Positions 44,575-54,162 of a DNA stretch of 64,000 nt are shown piece after piece. The DNA is taken from NCBI GenBank assembly GCA_964452495.1, contig CAYVMC010000002.1, positions 83,864-147,863 on the forward strand, read 5' to 3'. A program made the position numbers and the translations under genes. Below the pieces are notes generated by a model, which was not told the origin of the DNA, did not search any database, and worked only from the letters and a program-made list of their open reading frames with translations. The stretch comes from CALUTH01 sp964452495. Lineage in GTDB: Bacteria; Cyanobacteriota; Vampirovibrionia; Gastranaerophilales; Gastranaerophilaceae. Each line of letters begins with the position of its first letter. Position 1 is the stretch's first letter.

Positions 44575-46018
44575 ATACAATTACCCTGTTTCTTCCAGAC
44601 TCTTTGGCTTTATACAATGCTTCATCTGCAGACTTTAAAATTGCTGTATGAGTTTCAAAATCCTGATAATTCATACTTAAACCAATACTAACCGTTTGAT
44701 GTGTTTTTATACCGTTATAATCAAACTCATAGTCCTCAATTGCCTGTCTCAAACGTTGAATAGGAATAAGGGCATTATCTATATATGTTTCAGGCATAAT
44801 AATAACAAGTTCTTCACCGCCATATCTATATAAAAGGTCTGTTTTTCTAAATGAATTTTTAAGGATATCAGCAACCGCTTTAAGCACATAATCACCATAT
44901 TGATGCCCGTACGTATCATTAACTTTTTTAAAGAAATCTATATCCAAAATAGCAAGACTAAAGTGAGATGGATGGCGTTTTGTACGGTTAAATTCCTGCT
45001 CAAGGTTAAGTTCAAATTGTCTGCGGTTATACAAGCCGGTTAAACCATCTAATACAGACATAAGCTCTTTTTCTGAATATTGATATTTCATTTTAAAAAT
45101 TGTCAGAAGCTCGGTAATCATAATATCAAAGAACTTAAAGGATGAATAATTAATATCTTCTTTTGTATAAAAACAAATACCGCCAATTAACTTTCTGTCA
45201 TAAATAAGTGGTATAACTATTCTAGAAGCAAAATCACTATACTCATATTCGACTTCTTTACCAAATAAAACTCTTACTATTTCAAATCTTGGAGATTTAA
45301 TTTCTTTATACTCAGACAATCTCTTAAAAAAATCATAATGAATATCTGATAAAACTCTCTTGGAAACATTTCTGCCCAAAGTATCAAGATAAAGAATATT
45401 TTCTCCCAACGAATCCGGTGATGGGAAAAATATCCCTGCAATATTGTATTCCATAAATGAACTTAAGAGTGAAAAAATCTTTTCAACCATTACTTTTTCA
45501 TAGTTAAGAAAATCACTTAAATTTCTAAATTCATTAGAAAATATAGTTTTAAGCAGCAAATCATTTAACACATTATTCAAGTGGGTTTGTGCAGAATCTC
45601 TTGTGATAATCTGATGCTGTAAATTTTCTTTGTATTCTTGATCTACTGGGTATCGTTTGATTACAGAAATAACATGTCCATACAATTCTTCAAAATCAAT
45701 ACTTTTAGAAAGAAATAACTGAGCCCCGGATTTTTTGCCCCAAAACTTATCTATTTTTTTATCAAGAATAGTTAATAGTATTATCGGGATCTTCTTTGTA
45801 TCATCAGTATTTTTAAGCATACGACATAATTGATATCCGTTAATGTTTGGCATAACTACATCAGCTATTATTAAATCCGGATGGATCTCATATACTTTCT
45901 GATAACCTTCAATCCCATCCATGGCGGTCATAACTTCAAGACCTTTACTTTCCAGTTTATCTTTCAAAAACTTTAACTGTGTCTCACTATCCTCAATAAC
46001 TAAAATTCTGGGTGACAT
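44564..46018 (-). CDS. Response regulator diguanylate cyclase (REC-GGDEF)
   Basis: An N-terminal receiver domain has ILVIEDSETQ and the phosphoacceptor in LIIADVVMPNINGYQL (about residue 54). A middle region (about 150-310) looks GAF-like. The C-terminal GGDEF domain has GGEEL with an upstream RxxD I-site in RKTD, so it is probably active and product-inhibited. Translational overlap with the double CheW protein suggests that CheA in this cluster phosphorylates it. A GGAAGG site precedes ATG. Confidence 0.88.
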   Translation of the reverse strand: MSPRILVIEDSETQLKFLKDKLESKGLEVMTAMDGIEGYQKVYEIHPDLIIADVVMPNINGYQLCRMLKNTDDTKKIPIILLTILDKKIDKFWGKKSGAQLFLSKSIDFEELYGHVISVIKRYPVDQEYKENLQHQIITRDSAQTHLNNVLNDLLLKTIFSNEFRNLSDFLNYEKVMVEKIFSLLSSFMEYNIAGIFFPSPDSLGENILYLDTLGRNVSKRVLSDIHYDFFKRLSEYKEIKSPRFEIVRVLFGKEVEYEYSDFASRIVIPLIYDRKLIGGICFYTKEDINYSSFKFFDIMITELLTIFKMKYQYSEKELMSVLDGLTGLYNRRQFELNLEQEFNRTKRHPSHFSLAILDIDFFKKVNDTYGHQYGDYVLKAVADILKNSFRKTDLLYRYGGEELVIIMPETYIDNALIPIQRLRQAIEDYEFDYNGIKTHQTVSIGLSMNYQDFETHTAILKSADEALYKAKESGRNRVIVYEQ

Positions 46019-46115
46019 TTTGACCTTCCAATTTTGTAAATTTTATTATACAATTATTCTATAATAAAGTGGAAGAAAATACCATACTTTGGTACCATAC
46101 TTGGGGGACATAACA

Positions 46116-47165
46116 TTGAGAATATTATCATTAAAATCAGTTTTAGAAAAAAGACTTTTAAACAAGTTTATTATGGATTTATGTATATTTGCTGCTATAT
46201 GCCTGTTATTCAGCGGGTTTATGATTAAATATAGTATACAAGCCTATGATATAATAATCTGCTTAATTATATGCGTAATGTTTTTTGCAATTGCAGAGTT
46301 TTTTACAAACAGGTGGTTTATCCTAAAATTAAACAAAAGTCTTGGGAAACAAGCAGGAGCAATGTCTGATATCATGACACAGGTTCTTAATACTCTGGAT
46401 GATGAGCGAAACACCGCAGGGACTTGCTTAAACAGCGTACAAACAGGACTAAGTACAATAGATAAATTAAAAACATATCTTGAACAAACAACGATTACTT
46501 CTCAAACGGCAGAAAAGTGTACCGTTCAATCATTAAGTGTATCTCAAAAAGAATATGATTTTATAAATGCAAATATTGAAAAAATGGTTGTTTTAAGACA
46601 AAAAATCCAGATGATTGCAGAATTGGTTTTAGAACTGTCAGAACATACACAGCAAATCGGAAGTACAATCGGTGTTGTTGAAGATATTGCAGAACAAACA
46701 AATATGCTTGCACTCAATGCTGCAGTTGAAGCCGCACGTGCAGGAGAACACGGCAAAGGTTTTGCTGTAGTTGCCGGAGAAATTAGAAAACTTGCAGATG
46801 AATCAAAACAAGCTATTACAAAAATCACTTCACTCACAAGTAACATTCAGTATGCGACAAACTCTACCGTTATGGCTACCGAAGAAGGTTCAAAAGAGAT
46901 TGAAACAGTTTTAAAAGAAATTAATTCCATAAGTTCAAACTCCGAAAAGCTGGTACATCTTGTCGGAGAAATTCAATCATCATTTGAAACAATAAACTTT
47001 AATGCGAAAAAACAGGATGAGTTATTAAGCAAACTTACTCAATCTCTTGAAGAAGTCCAAACAGGCTCCTCCGGAATTATAAAAACACTTGATACCAGTA
47101 CTAATAAACTTTCGGAAATAAATAATATCTCCAGTGATTTAAAAAATTCTGTAACAGAGGAATAA
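46116..47165 (+). CDS. Methyl-accepting chemotaxis protein without periplasmic domain
   Basis: Two closely spaced hydrophobic helices near the N-terminus (about 22-70) leave almost no periplasmic loop, and there is no HAMP domain. The cytoplasmic signalling domain has the hairpin tip VEDIAEQTNMLALNAAVEAARAGEHGKGFAVVAGEIRKLADES. I prefer the TTG at 46116, which has a GGGGGA site; upstream in-frame TTG codons lack one. It precedes the CheA-CheY hybrid by 3 bases. It may sense an intracellular or membrane signal. Confidence 0.88.
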   Translation: MRILSLKSVLEKRLLNKFIMDLCIFAAICLLFSGFMIKYSIQAYDIIICLIICVMFFAIAEFFTNRWFILKLNKSLGKQAGAMSDIMTQVLNTLDDERNTAGTCLNSVQTGLSTIDKLKTYLEQTTITSQTAEKCTVQSLSVSQKEYDFINANIEKMVVLRQKIQMIAELVLELSEHTQQIGSTIGVVEDIAEQTNMLALNAAVEAARAGEHGKGFAVVAGEIRKLADESKQAITKITSLTSNIQYATNSTVMATEEGSKEIETVLKEINSISSNSEKLVHLVGEIQSSFETINFNAKKQDELLSKLTQSLEEVQTGSSGIIKTLDTSTNKLSEINNISSDLKNSVTEE

Positions 47166-47168
47166 GTT

Positions 47169-50126
47169 TTGGAATATTCAGATAAAGAGCTAAAAGAATT
47201 ACTTGACGTCTTTCAAACAGAAACAGAGGAATTAATCCAATCCCTCTTTGAAAAACTTTCAAAGTTTGAAAACAATCTGGAAGACAAAGAACTTTTAATT
47301 GATATTTTCCGTGATATTCACGGACTTAAAGGTTCTGTCAGAATGATTGGTTTTGAAAACATCCAAAATCTTATTCACCTTGTAGAAGATATTATAAGCG
47401 GGGTAAAAGATAATCTTATACCTATATCAATAAACCTGATTCTTGATATTAGCGGAACTATAGAACTCGTTGCTGAATACATAAAAAAATCAGTAGAAAG
47501 AAAAAAAGAATACATTGATATCCGTTACAATGAGATCACAGAAAAACTCCAAAGTATTAATCAAATGCAGTTGTTACATTTTGATAACACTCCGCCGTCT
47601 CCGGCTCCTATTTCTGATGAGGATGTTTTTCATGTTGCTTTTGATACTATTATGCCCATGTCAGTACAAGACCATGTTAATTCATTATTTGCAAAAGCTT
47701 TTGAAACTCTTGATGCCATTGTTCCAGAAGTAGTATCAGATGAAATAAGAGACTTGTTCCTTATTATTGACGAACTGTACAATTGTTTTCAAGGAAAAGA
47801 ATTTTATGAAATTAAGGCTCCGCTTGAAAGTGTTAAAGTAAAACTGGAATTTGTCCAAAGCAGCTCCTGTGAACTTACAATCAGTGAAATTCTTGAAATA
47901 AGGAATAATCTTGGTATCGCGACGTCTAAATACACATCATTTTGTATGGATAGCCAGAATGCTATATCTTTTCATGATATAGCTAAAAAAATTTCTTCAC
48001 TTCAAAATAATAACATTTATATTTCAGAAATTATTGATGAATTGAACCAAATTAAGACAATAAATACAGACCAAACAATCGAAGAAATTGTTTCTATAGT
48101 AATTGATATTCTGAATTTTATAAAAGATAACGATATTTCACTTGAAGAACAGATGGTAATGACTCTTAAAAATAGCATAGAAAGCTGTGCCATTTCCGAG
48201 AATAATATAGATGCTGAACTAATACTTCAGCAATTAGAAATTACAAAACAACTTCTTGAACTGGATTACAAAAAGGATATCGGAATTATCGAAACTAAAG
48301 GCGTTTCTGCTAAAGTACAATCAAATACGCAAAACATTAATAGTAATGAAATTAAAAATCTTCATGTAAATTCTGCAAAACTTGATATGCTTATTAATCA
48401 GCTTGGTGAATTAATTATTACAAAAATAAAAACAGAAAAACATCTTGACAAAATAGATGCAATCCGTGCTTCAAGCGAATTATGGCAAAAAGATTTACTT
48501 AAAGCCATAAATCATCTTAAGTATTATCACAGAAAATATTTACAGGTAAATACTGTTGATCAGTTTTCTATAAATTTTATAAAACAAATATTCATGCTTC
48601 TATCAGAGGTTTCACAAAATTTGTCTAAAACAATCTACGATCTTACCTCCCTATCACGTGTCACAAAAGAAGATGATATGAAAATGCGATTAATCATTGA
48701 CGAAATGGAATCAATGGTTAAGAACATCAGAGTTCTTCCTATTTCTACAGTTTTACATTCTTTCTCAAGAATGGTAAGAGACATTGCAAATGAAAAAAAT
48801 AAACAAATTGAGTTTGTTATTGAAGATAATAATACAAGTGCAGACAAAAAAATTGTAGAAGAAATAAAAACACCTCTTATACACATTTTGAGAAATGCCA
48901 TTGACCACGGAATAGAGTCTCCTGAAGAACGCAGAGCAAAAGGTAAAAATCCGATGGGAAAAATTATGCTTTGTGCAAGGCAGGATGATAACAAAGTTAT
49001 TTTAGACGTAATTGATGATGGGCAGGGATTTAATTTGGATAAAATAAAGGATCGGGCTTTTAGTCATGGTTTTTTAACCCAGGATGAAATAGATTCCATG
49101 AGTGATGAAGAAATAATGAATGTTATCTTCTGGCCAGGATTTACAACAGGAGACTCAATTACAAGTATCTCAGGACGTGGAATTGGGCTTGATGTTGTTA
49201 AAACTAAAATCTCACAGCTTAACGGAAAAGTAAAAATCATTTCAGAATTTGGAAAAGGGAGTTGTGTACATATTGAAATTCCTGTTACAATGACGACCCT
49301 ACGAGTCTTTTTGGTAAGAATATCAAACCAGACTTTTGCAATACCAATACAGGTTATTTCAACATTTATTCTTAAAAAATTTGAGGATATTGCATCAAAT
49401 AATGGAAATCTCTCTATACAGTACAATGAGGATGTACTATCTGTATACTATCTTTCAGATATACTAAACCTAAAAACGGCAGAAAGACGCGAGAAAGAAA
49501 TTATTTTGATAATTGAAGCAGAACAGAAAAAAATAGGTTTAATAGTAGATGCTTTACTGGGAGATCAAGATATTTTGCAAAAAAAACTTGCTCCTCCATT
49601 GTATAAAGTAAAAAATATCTCCGGCATAACAAATCTTGCTTCCGGCGAATTATGTCTAATTTTAAATATTCAAGAAATAGTTAAGAATATTGGCGTCCAA
49701 CCGGACATCACAACAACACCTAAAGTTATGACATCTGATATTTTATCCTTTAAACGAATACTGGTAGTAGATGATTCACTAACAACAAGAACGATGGAAA
49801 AGAATATACTAAAAGGCGCAGGTTACCTAACAGATGAAGCCGATGATCCGTTTGATGCATTTAATAAGCTGAAACTTAACCACTATGATTTAATTGTAAG
49901 TGATATTTCTATGCCGAAAATGGATGGGCTTGAATTTTTAACACGACTTAAAAGCGATGAAATGTACTCAGACATACCTGTTGTTATTGTAAGTAGTACG
50001 CTTAATAAAGATATCTCAAAACAAGCACTTGCTCTGGGCGCAGAAACCTGTATTGCTAAAAACGACTTTTATCAAAAATCTTTTCTTGATATAATATCAA
50101 AACTCTTAATAAAGTATCATAACTAG
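47169..50126 (+). CDS. cheA: Hybrid chemotaxis histidine kinase CheA-CheY
   Basis: The order is an Hpt domain with the phosphoacceptor H51 (FRDIHGLKGSVRMIG), a long linker (about 130-400) and a dimerization helix region. A HATPase core follows with LLHILRNAIDHGIESPEER-type N box and ISGRGIGLDVVK, then a CheW domain (about 715-850) and a C-terminal receiver (about 863-985) with D912 in VSDISMPKMDG. At 985 residues it resembles the FrzE/PilL type. It starts with TTG after a GAGGA site. No cheR or cheB is seen here. Confidence 0.93.
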   Translation: MEYSDKELKELLDVFQTETEELIQSLFEKLSKFENNLEDKELLIDIFRDIHGLKGSVRMIGFENIQNLIHLVEDIISGVKDNLIPISINLILDISGTIELVAEYIKKSVERKKEYIDIRYNEITEKLQSINQMQLLHFDNTPPSPAPISDEDVFHVAFDTIMPMSVQDHVNSLFAKAFETLDAIVPEVVSDEIRDLFLIIDELYNCFQGKEFYEIKAPLESVKVKLEFVQSSSCELTISEILEIRNNLGIATSKYTSFCMDSQNAISFHDIAKKISSLQNNNIYISEIIDELNQIKTINTDQTIEEIVSIVIDILNFIKDNDISLEEQMVMTLKNSIESCAISENNIDAELILQQLEITKQLLELDYKKDIGIIETKGVSAKVQSNTQNINSNEIKNLHVNSAKLDMLINQLGELIITKIKTEKHLDKIDAIRASSELWQKDLLKAINHLKYYHRKYLQVNTVDQFSINFIKQIFMLLSEVSQNLSKTIYDLTSLSRVTKEDDMKMRLIIDEMESMVKNIRVLPISTVLHSFSRMVRDIANEKNKQIEFVIEDNNTSADKKIVEEIKTPLIHILRNAIDHGIESPEERRAKGKNPMGKIMLCARQDDNKVILDVIDDGQGFNLDKIKDRAFSHGFLTQDEIDSMSDEEIMNVIFWPGFTTGDSITSISGRGIGLDVVKTKISQLNGKVKIISEFGKGSCVHIEIPVTMTTLRVFLVRISNQTFAIPIQVISTFILKKFEDIASNNGNLSIQYNEDVLSVYYLSDILNLKTAERREKEIILIIEAEQKKIGLIVDALLGDQDILQKKLAPPLYKVKNISGITNLASGELCLILNIQEIVKNIGVQPDITTTPKVMTSDILSFKRILVVDDSLTTRTMEKNILKGAGYLTDEADDPFDAFNKLKLNHYDLIVSDISMPKMDGLEFLTRLKSDEMYSDIPVVIVSSTLNKDISKQALALGAETCIAKNDFYQKSFLDIISKLLIKYHN

Positions 50127-50272
50127 GTTTTAGCTTGAATAGTTTGACTTTACAATTATAATATTGTAAATTTTTGTTAAGATATATGGGAATAATTGTA
50201 AATTTTACAAATATTCTTTTTTTATAGTATTATATAATTGTTGTTAATAGATTTATAAAGGAGGCTTATGAA
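50127..50272. promoter_or_regulatory. Upstream region of speD with palindromes
   Basis: The gap holds two AT-rich inverted repeats: TTACAAT..ATTGTAA (about 50149-50168) and TTGTAAATTTTACAA (about 50199-50213). The latter could be an operator. A strong AAAGGAGG site precedes the GTG start of speD. A clear promoter is not identified. Confidence 0.4.
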
Positions 50273-50722
50273 GTGACAATGCAAACATCGTTAAGGGAAC
50301 TGGAACAGGGCAGTATTAAGGAAATGCACTTGGGGCAGCATGTACTGGCAGAATTTTTTGAGTGTGACCCAAACGTATTAAACTCAATAACTAAAGTAGA
50401 AAAATATATGATAGATGCAGCACTGGAGTGCGGGGCAACAATAGTACAAAAGTGTTTTCATATGTTTAACCCTTACGGTGTAAGCGGTGTAGTAATCATT
50501 TCTGAAAGCCATTTGGCAATACATACTTGGCCGGAACTAGGCTATGCTGCAGTTGATTTATTTACTTGCGGTAGTTCTTGCGATCCTATGGTTGCTTATG
50601 AGTTTTTGAAAAAGAAATTCAATTCACGTGTTGCAAACTACACAGAACTAAAACGTGGTATTATTGATACAGAAACAATGAAGTTATCAAATCAACGTTT
50701 TCAATTAGCACAGCAATTATAA
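50273..50722 (+). CDS. speD: S-adenosylmethionine decarboxylase proenzyme
   Basis: This pyruvoyl enzyme makes decarboxylated SAM for spermidine synthesis. The self-cleavage site is E78-S79 in IISESHLAIHTWPELGYA, which creates the pyruvoyl group from the serine; C100-region VDLFTCG is also typical. At 149 residues it is of the short bacterial SpeH class. The start may be GTG 50273 or ATG 50279. A terminator follows. No spermidine synthase is adjacent. Confidence 0.93.
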   Translation: MTMQTSLRELEQGSIKEMHLGQHVLAEFFECDPNVLNSITKVEKYMIDAALECGATIVQKCFHMFNPYGVSGVVIISESHLAIHTWPELGYAAVDLFTCGSSCDPMVAYEFLKKKFNSRVANYTELKRGIIDTETMKLSNQRFQLAQQL

Positions 50723-50750
50723 TAAGTAAATTAAAAAAGAAGCAAAGAAA

Positions 50751-50780
50751 AATATCCGGTATTATTATCGGATATTTTTT
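50751..50780 (+). terminator. Terminator after speD
   Basis: AATATCCG pairs with CGGATATT across ten bases, followed by T residues, about 30 bases after the speD stop. Confidence 0.8.
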
Positions 50781-50789
50781 GTTGCGGGA

Positions 50790-50818
50790 TTGATTTTAGG
50801 ATAAAAAGGTTTTATACT
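50790..50818 (+). promoter_or_regulatory. Promoter of tmRNA
   Basis: TTGATT and TATACT are spaced by 17 bases, about 30 bases before the mature tmRNA 5' end. Confidence 0.65.
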
Positions 50819-50848
50819 GTAAAATAAAGTACATTGAGAAGTAAATAT

Positions 50849-51251
50849 GGGGATGCTTTGGATTTGACAGGGTGATTAGTGGAAACAAACTGCGGGTTCG
50901 GGCGCTGTTCCCGGTTAACAACGAGCAATAAATTTAAATGCTACACCTTATGTAGTTGATGCTAGCGCAGCTTTCTCTCGCGTAAGCGAAAGAGCTGCTG
51001 CCTAATCGAATTTAGGTAAGCCTCTCATAGTATCCAGCTTGCCGATGCTATGGGACCACAATGCAAGCCGCAGCACATTGACAGCGGTAGGTGTGTCAAG
51101 TTAACCGCCAAAAGTCTGCCTTACTGTGACAAGGCTTTGTTTTAGGAAAGGTTTTGTTCTGTTCCATCCTAAATCGAGATAATACAGGACTACATCCGTA
51201 GATGTTTGTGTTCACTCATTTTGGACGCGGGTTCGACTCCCGCCATCTCCA
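50849..51251 (+). ncRNA. ssrA: Transfer-messenger RNA (one-piece)
   Basis: The tRNA-like ends pair as GGGGATG with CATCTCC, and the T-arm GGGTTCGACTCCC lies at the 3' end; the discriminator is A and CCA is not encoded. The 5' part has the conserved GCTTTGGATTTGACAGG-type sequence. The only Ala-led open frame from GCA near 50924 reads AINLNATPYVVDASAAFSRV and ends SERAAA, then TAA. That gives a tag of 26 residues, longer than the usual 10-15, and its coding part contains a strong hairpin. The 3' end borders the accessory island, as expected for an integration site. Confidence 0.93.
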
Positions 51252-51293
51252 GTAATTATAAGCTTAGTGATAGAAACAAATGATGCATTGTGC

Positions 51294-51607
51294 TTATCCA
51301 ATCTCAATTATTTTCGAAAAATCCATCAAAGAACGCGTGAGCCTATCAAATTTATAAACTACAACAATATTAATTTCATTATTTTCAATATCTTGTAAAA
51401 GTTGTTTAAACGCTGGACGGTTCCTTGTTCACCAGAATATCCGCTATCATCATATCTTTTATTTAACAGATTCCAACCTTCGTGCTTTTGAGATTTTATG
51501 TAAGATTTACTGGCTTCTCTTTGTGCATCAAGCGAGTTGAAATCTTGTTCAAGTCCTTCTTCTGTTGATTTTTTAGTATAAATTGCACATCTAATTTTCA
51601 TTGCCAT
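51294..51607 (-). pseudogene. Serine recombinase, truncated and frameshifted
   Basis: The frame begins MAMKIRCAIYTKKSTEEGLE and continues QDFNSLDAQREASKSYIKSQ, the N-terminal catalytic domain of a large serine recombinase with the nucleophile serine in KKST. After DDSGYSGEQ the frame breaks; one base shift restores RPAFKQLLQDIENNEINIVV and YKFDRLTRSLMDFSKIIE. It then stops after about 105 codons, far short of the usual several hundred residues. The gene cannot encode an active integrase. Confidence 0.8.
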
Positions 51608-52046
51608 TTGCCACCTCGCTCCTGTGGGTTTCAGCACTTTGTGCTTGCAATCCTACGTCACTATCGTTCGGTTTCACACAGCTTCGCCAGCCCAAAGCAG
51701 TCTTGCTTGTTCTGCACCACGGCTCAAGCAATCTAAAAAACTTCTTACCATTTCAACGAGTTCCTGTAATTTTACTAGCAACAATAGAAAGACTTTTATA
51801 TTTGGAACTGTTGAACTCGTAACCATCTTGTAAAACAATTACGGTATATCTCCGACTTTTAAATTCTCTGACTAATTTTGTACAGTCAGTTATAGATAGA
51901 ACTTTGGAATCCTTTTCTACTTGTTGAGTTTTGTCATATTGTTCAACAAACTTGTTAATTTTGCAAAGAATTTTGGGGGATAGGGAGCGATACTTTTCTG
52001 CCCAGGCTTTAATTCGTTTTTCAAAAATATTTAATGCCATACGCAT
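51591..52046 (-). pseudogene. DUF2924 protein interrupted by a nonsense codon
   Basis: The frame carries the DUF2924 C-terminal pattern LVREFKSRRYTVIVLQDGYE, then FNSSKYKSLSIVASKITGTR. The family continues with WNG..FF; here the Trp codon is TGA (51753-51755), followed in frame by NGKKFFRLLEP. Without the stop, the frame would end inside the recombinase start (51591), the usual DUF2924-recombinase overlap. So the partner of the dead recombinase is also broken. Confidence 0.7.
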
Positions 52047-52193
52047 ACCTCATTATTACTTGTATAGACATCTATCACCCTACTTACCTAAAATATCAAC
52101 CCTAAATACACAATTTTTATCAATTTAAAGCTTAAGAATTCTCGTTAATACTTAACAAATAGTAATATTTCGTGATATGCTTAATATAGAGAT

Positions 52194-52199
52194 TATAAT
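52194..52199 (+). promoter_or_regulatory. -10 box for the hsd operon
   Basis: A perfect TATAAT lies 20 bases before the hsdM ATG; no convincing -35 box is seen at the right distance. Confidence 0.4.
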
Positions 52200-52218
52200 A
52201 ATTAATCTAGGAGTTTTT

Positions 52219-53730
52219 ATGGCTGGAAATGGCAGTGTAAAAATTGGCTTTGAGAAACAAATATGGAATGCTGCGTGTGTGCTTTGGGGACATATCCCTG
52301 CAGCTGAATATAGAAAAGTTATTATTGGTTTAATCTTTTTAAGATATATTTCTGCAGCGTTCGAAAAACGATATAACGAACTTTTAGCTGAAGGTGATGG
52401 GTTTGAAAATGACAAAGATGCTTACACAATGGAAAATATTTTCTTTGTGCCAGAATCTGCCAGATGGTCAACTATTGCAGCTGCAGCACATACTCCTGAA
52501 ATTGGAAAAGTAATTGATGATGCAATGCGAGCTATTGAAGCTGAAAACAAAGCTTTAAAAAATGTTTTACCTAAAAACTATGCAAGTCCAGATTTGGATA
52601 AAAGAGTATTAGGCGAAGTTGTTGATTTGTTCACAAACAATATAAAAATGGAAGATATCGGAACAGATCATGATTTATTAGGTCGAACTTATGAATACTG
52701 TATAGCGCAATTTGCAGCCTATGAAGGTACAAAAGGCGGTGAATTCTATACTCCATCTAGTGTTGTAAAAACAATTGTTGAAATCCTAAAGCCTTATGAA
52801 AACTGTAGGGTTTATGACCCTTGCTGTGGCTCGGGCGGCATGTTCGTACAGTCTGTAAAATTTTTGCAAATACATAGCGGGAATAGAAATAAAATTTCTG
52901 TATATGGTCAAGAATCTAATGCTGATACCTGGAAAATGGCAAAAATGAATATGGCAATTCGAGGTATTGATGCCGATTTTGGGCCATATCAAGCAGATAC
53001 ATTTTTTAATGATTTACACCCAAGTCTAAAAGCTGATTTTATTATGGCAAACCCTCCATTTAACCTTTCAAATTGGGGACAAGATAAACTTCAAGATGAT
53101 GCGAGATGGAAGTATGGCCTGCCGCCTAGTGGAAATGCTAATTATGCTTGGATTCAACACATGATTTATCATCTTGCACCTAATGGGAAAATAGGTTTGG
53201 TCTTAGCTAATGGAGCTTTGTCCACTCAAACAAGCGGAGAAGGTGAAATCAGAAAACGTATTATTGAAGACGATTTAATTGAAGGTATTGTTGCAATGCC
53301 GACACAACTATTTTATAGCGTAACAATACCTGTAACTTTGTGGTTTATATCACGAAATAAAAAACAAAAAGGTAAAACTCTTTTCATAGATGCCCGGAAA
53401 ATGGGTTATATGGAAGATAGAAAACACAGAAATTTGTCTGACGAAGATATCAAAAAACTTGCAGATACTTTTACAGCTTTCCAAGAAGGAACTTTGGAAG
53501 ACCAAAAAGGCTTTTGTGCAGTAGTAACAACAGAAGATATAAAAAAACAAGATTATATTCTAACCCCTGGTCGCTATGTCGGAATAGAAGAACAAGAGGA
53601 TGATGGCGAACCGTTTGAAGATAAAATGAAACGTTTGACATCAGAACTTTCTGAAATGTTTGCACAATCAAATACCTTGCAGGAAGAAATAAAAAAGAAT
53701 CTTGCAAACATAGGGTTTGAAATAAAATAA
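52219..53730 (+). CDS. hsdM: Type I restriction-modification methyltransferase subunit HsdM
   Basis: HsdM is the N6-adenine methylating subunit of the type I complex. An N-terminal HsdM helical domain (IWNAACVLWGHIPAAEYRKVI) is followed by SAM motif YDPCCGSGGMFVQSVKFL (about 210-230) and catalytic NPPF in FIMANPPFNLSNWGQDKL. The 503-residue length is typical. ATG 52219 has an AGGAG site and matches the family start; the longer upstream frame does not. It is first in the operon, but hsdS is displaced by four inserted genes. Confidence 0.94.
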   Translation: MAGNGSVKIGFEKQIWNAACVLWGHIPAAEYRKVIIGLIFLRYISAAFEKRYNELLAEGDGFENDKDAYTMENIFFVPESARWSTIAAAAHTPEIGKVIDDAMRAIEAENKALKNVLPKNYASPDLDKRVLGEVVDLFTNNIKMEDIGTDHDLLGRTYEYCIAQFAAYEGTKGGEFYTPSSVVKTIVEILKPYENCRVYDPCCGSGGMFVQSVKFLQIHSGNRNKISVYGQESNADTWKMAKMNMAIRGIDADFGPYQADTFFNDLHPSLKADFIMANPPFNLSNWGQDKLQDDARWKYGLPPSGNANYAWIQHMIYHLAPNGKIGLVLANGALSTQTSGEGEIRKRIIEDDLIEGIVAMPTQLFYSVTIPVTLWFISRNKKQKGKTLFIDARKMGYMEDRKHRNLSDEDIKKLADTFTAFQEGTLEDQKGFCAVVTTEDIKKQDYILTPGRYVGIEEQEDDGEPFEDKMKRLTSELSEMFAQSNTLQEEIKKNLANIGFEIK

Positions 53731-53745
53731 TCATAAGGAGAATTG

Positions 53746-54162
53746 ATGAATAAATCAGAATTAGACATATCAAAATTTAGAGATTGTATTGATTCATTAA
53801 AGAATTGTTCCAATGACTACAAGTCTTTTACAGATGAGCGTATAAAAGATTATATCGAAGACGCTTGTGTAAAGCGATTTGAATACACAGTAGAAACAGC
53901 CTGGAAGATTATGAAAAAATATCTCAAACTTGAATATGGCAAATCCGATAAAGAGTTAACTATGAACAATATATTCAGACTTATGGAAGGCTATGGGTTT
54001 ATACAATCTTGGGAGACTTGGCGTAACTATTATGATAGAAGAAATGATACAAGCCATGAATATAACCAGAATAAAGCAAAAGAAATATTGAATAACATTG
54101 ACGATTTAGTAAAAGATTGCGAGTATTTATACACCAATCTTTCAAAAGCTCTTGGAGAATAG
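53746..54162 (+). CDS. hepT: HEPN-domain protein, HepT-like toxin / nucleotidyltransferase substrate-binding
   Basis: This helical 138-residue protein matches the HI0074/HEPN family. Near the end it carries R99-N-D-T-S-H104-E-Y106, the RX4HXY motif of HepT ribonuclease toxins, whose tyrosine is AMPylated by the MntA partner. The next gene starts on the base after its stop. ATG 53746, with an AAGGAGA site, is preferred over the TTG one codon upstream. It lies inside the hsd operon, where HEPN-MNT modules are often found. Confidence 0.83.
   Translation: MNKSELDISKFRDCIDSLKNCSNDYKSFTDERIKDYIEDACVKRFEYTVETAWKIMKKYLKLEYGKSDKELTMNNIFRLMEGYGFIQSWETWRNYYDRRNDTSHEYNQNKAKEILNNIDDLVKDCEYLYTNLSKALGE

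Noticed and set aside
51753..51755. Possible reassignment of TGA to tryptophan, since TGA replaces the conserved Trp in DUF2924
   Set aside because: Other genes here end at TGA with a clear overlapping start (such as 5851-5853), and the neighbouring recombinase is also broken, so a nonsense mutation is simpler.
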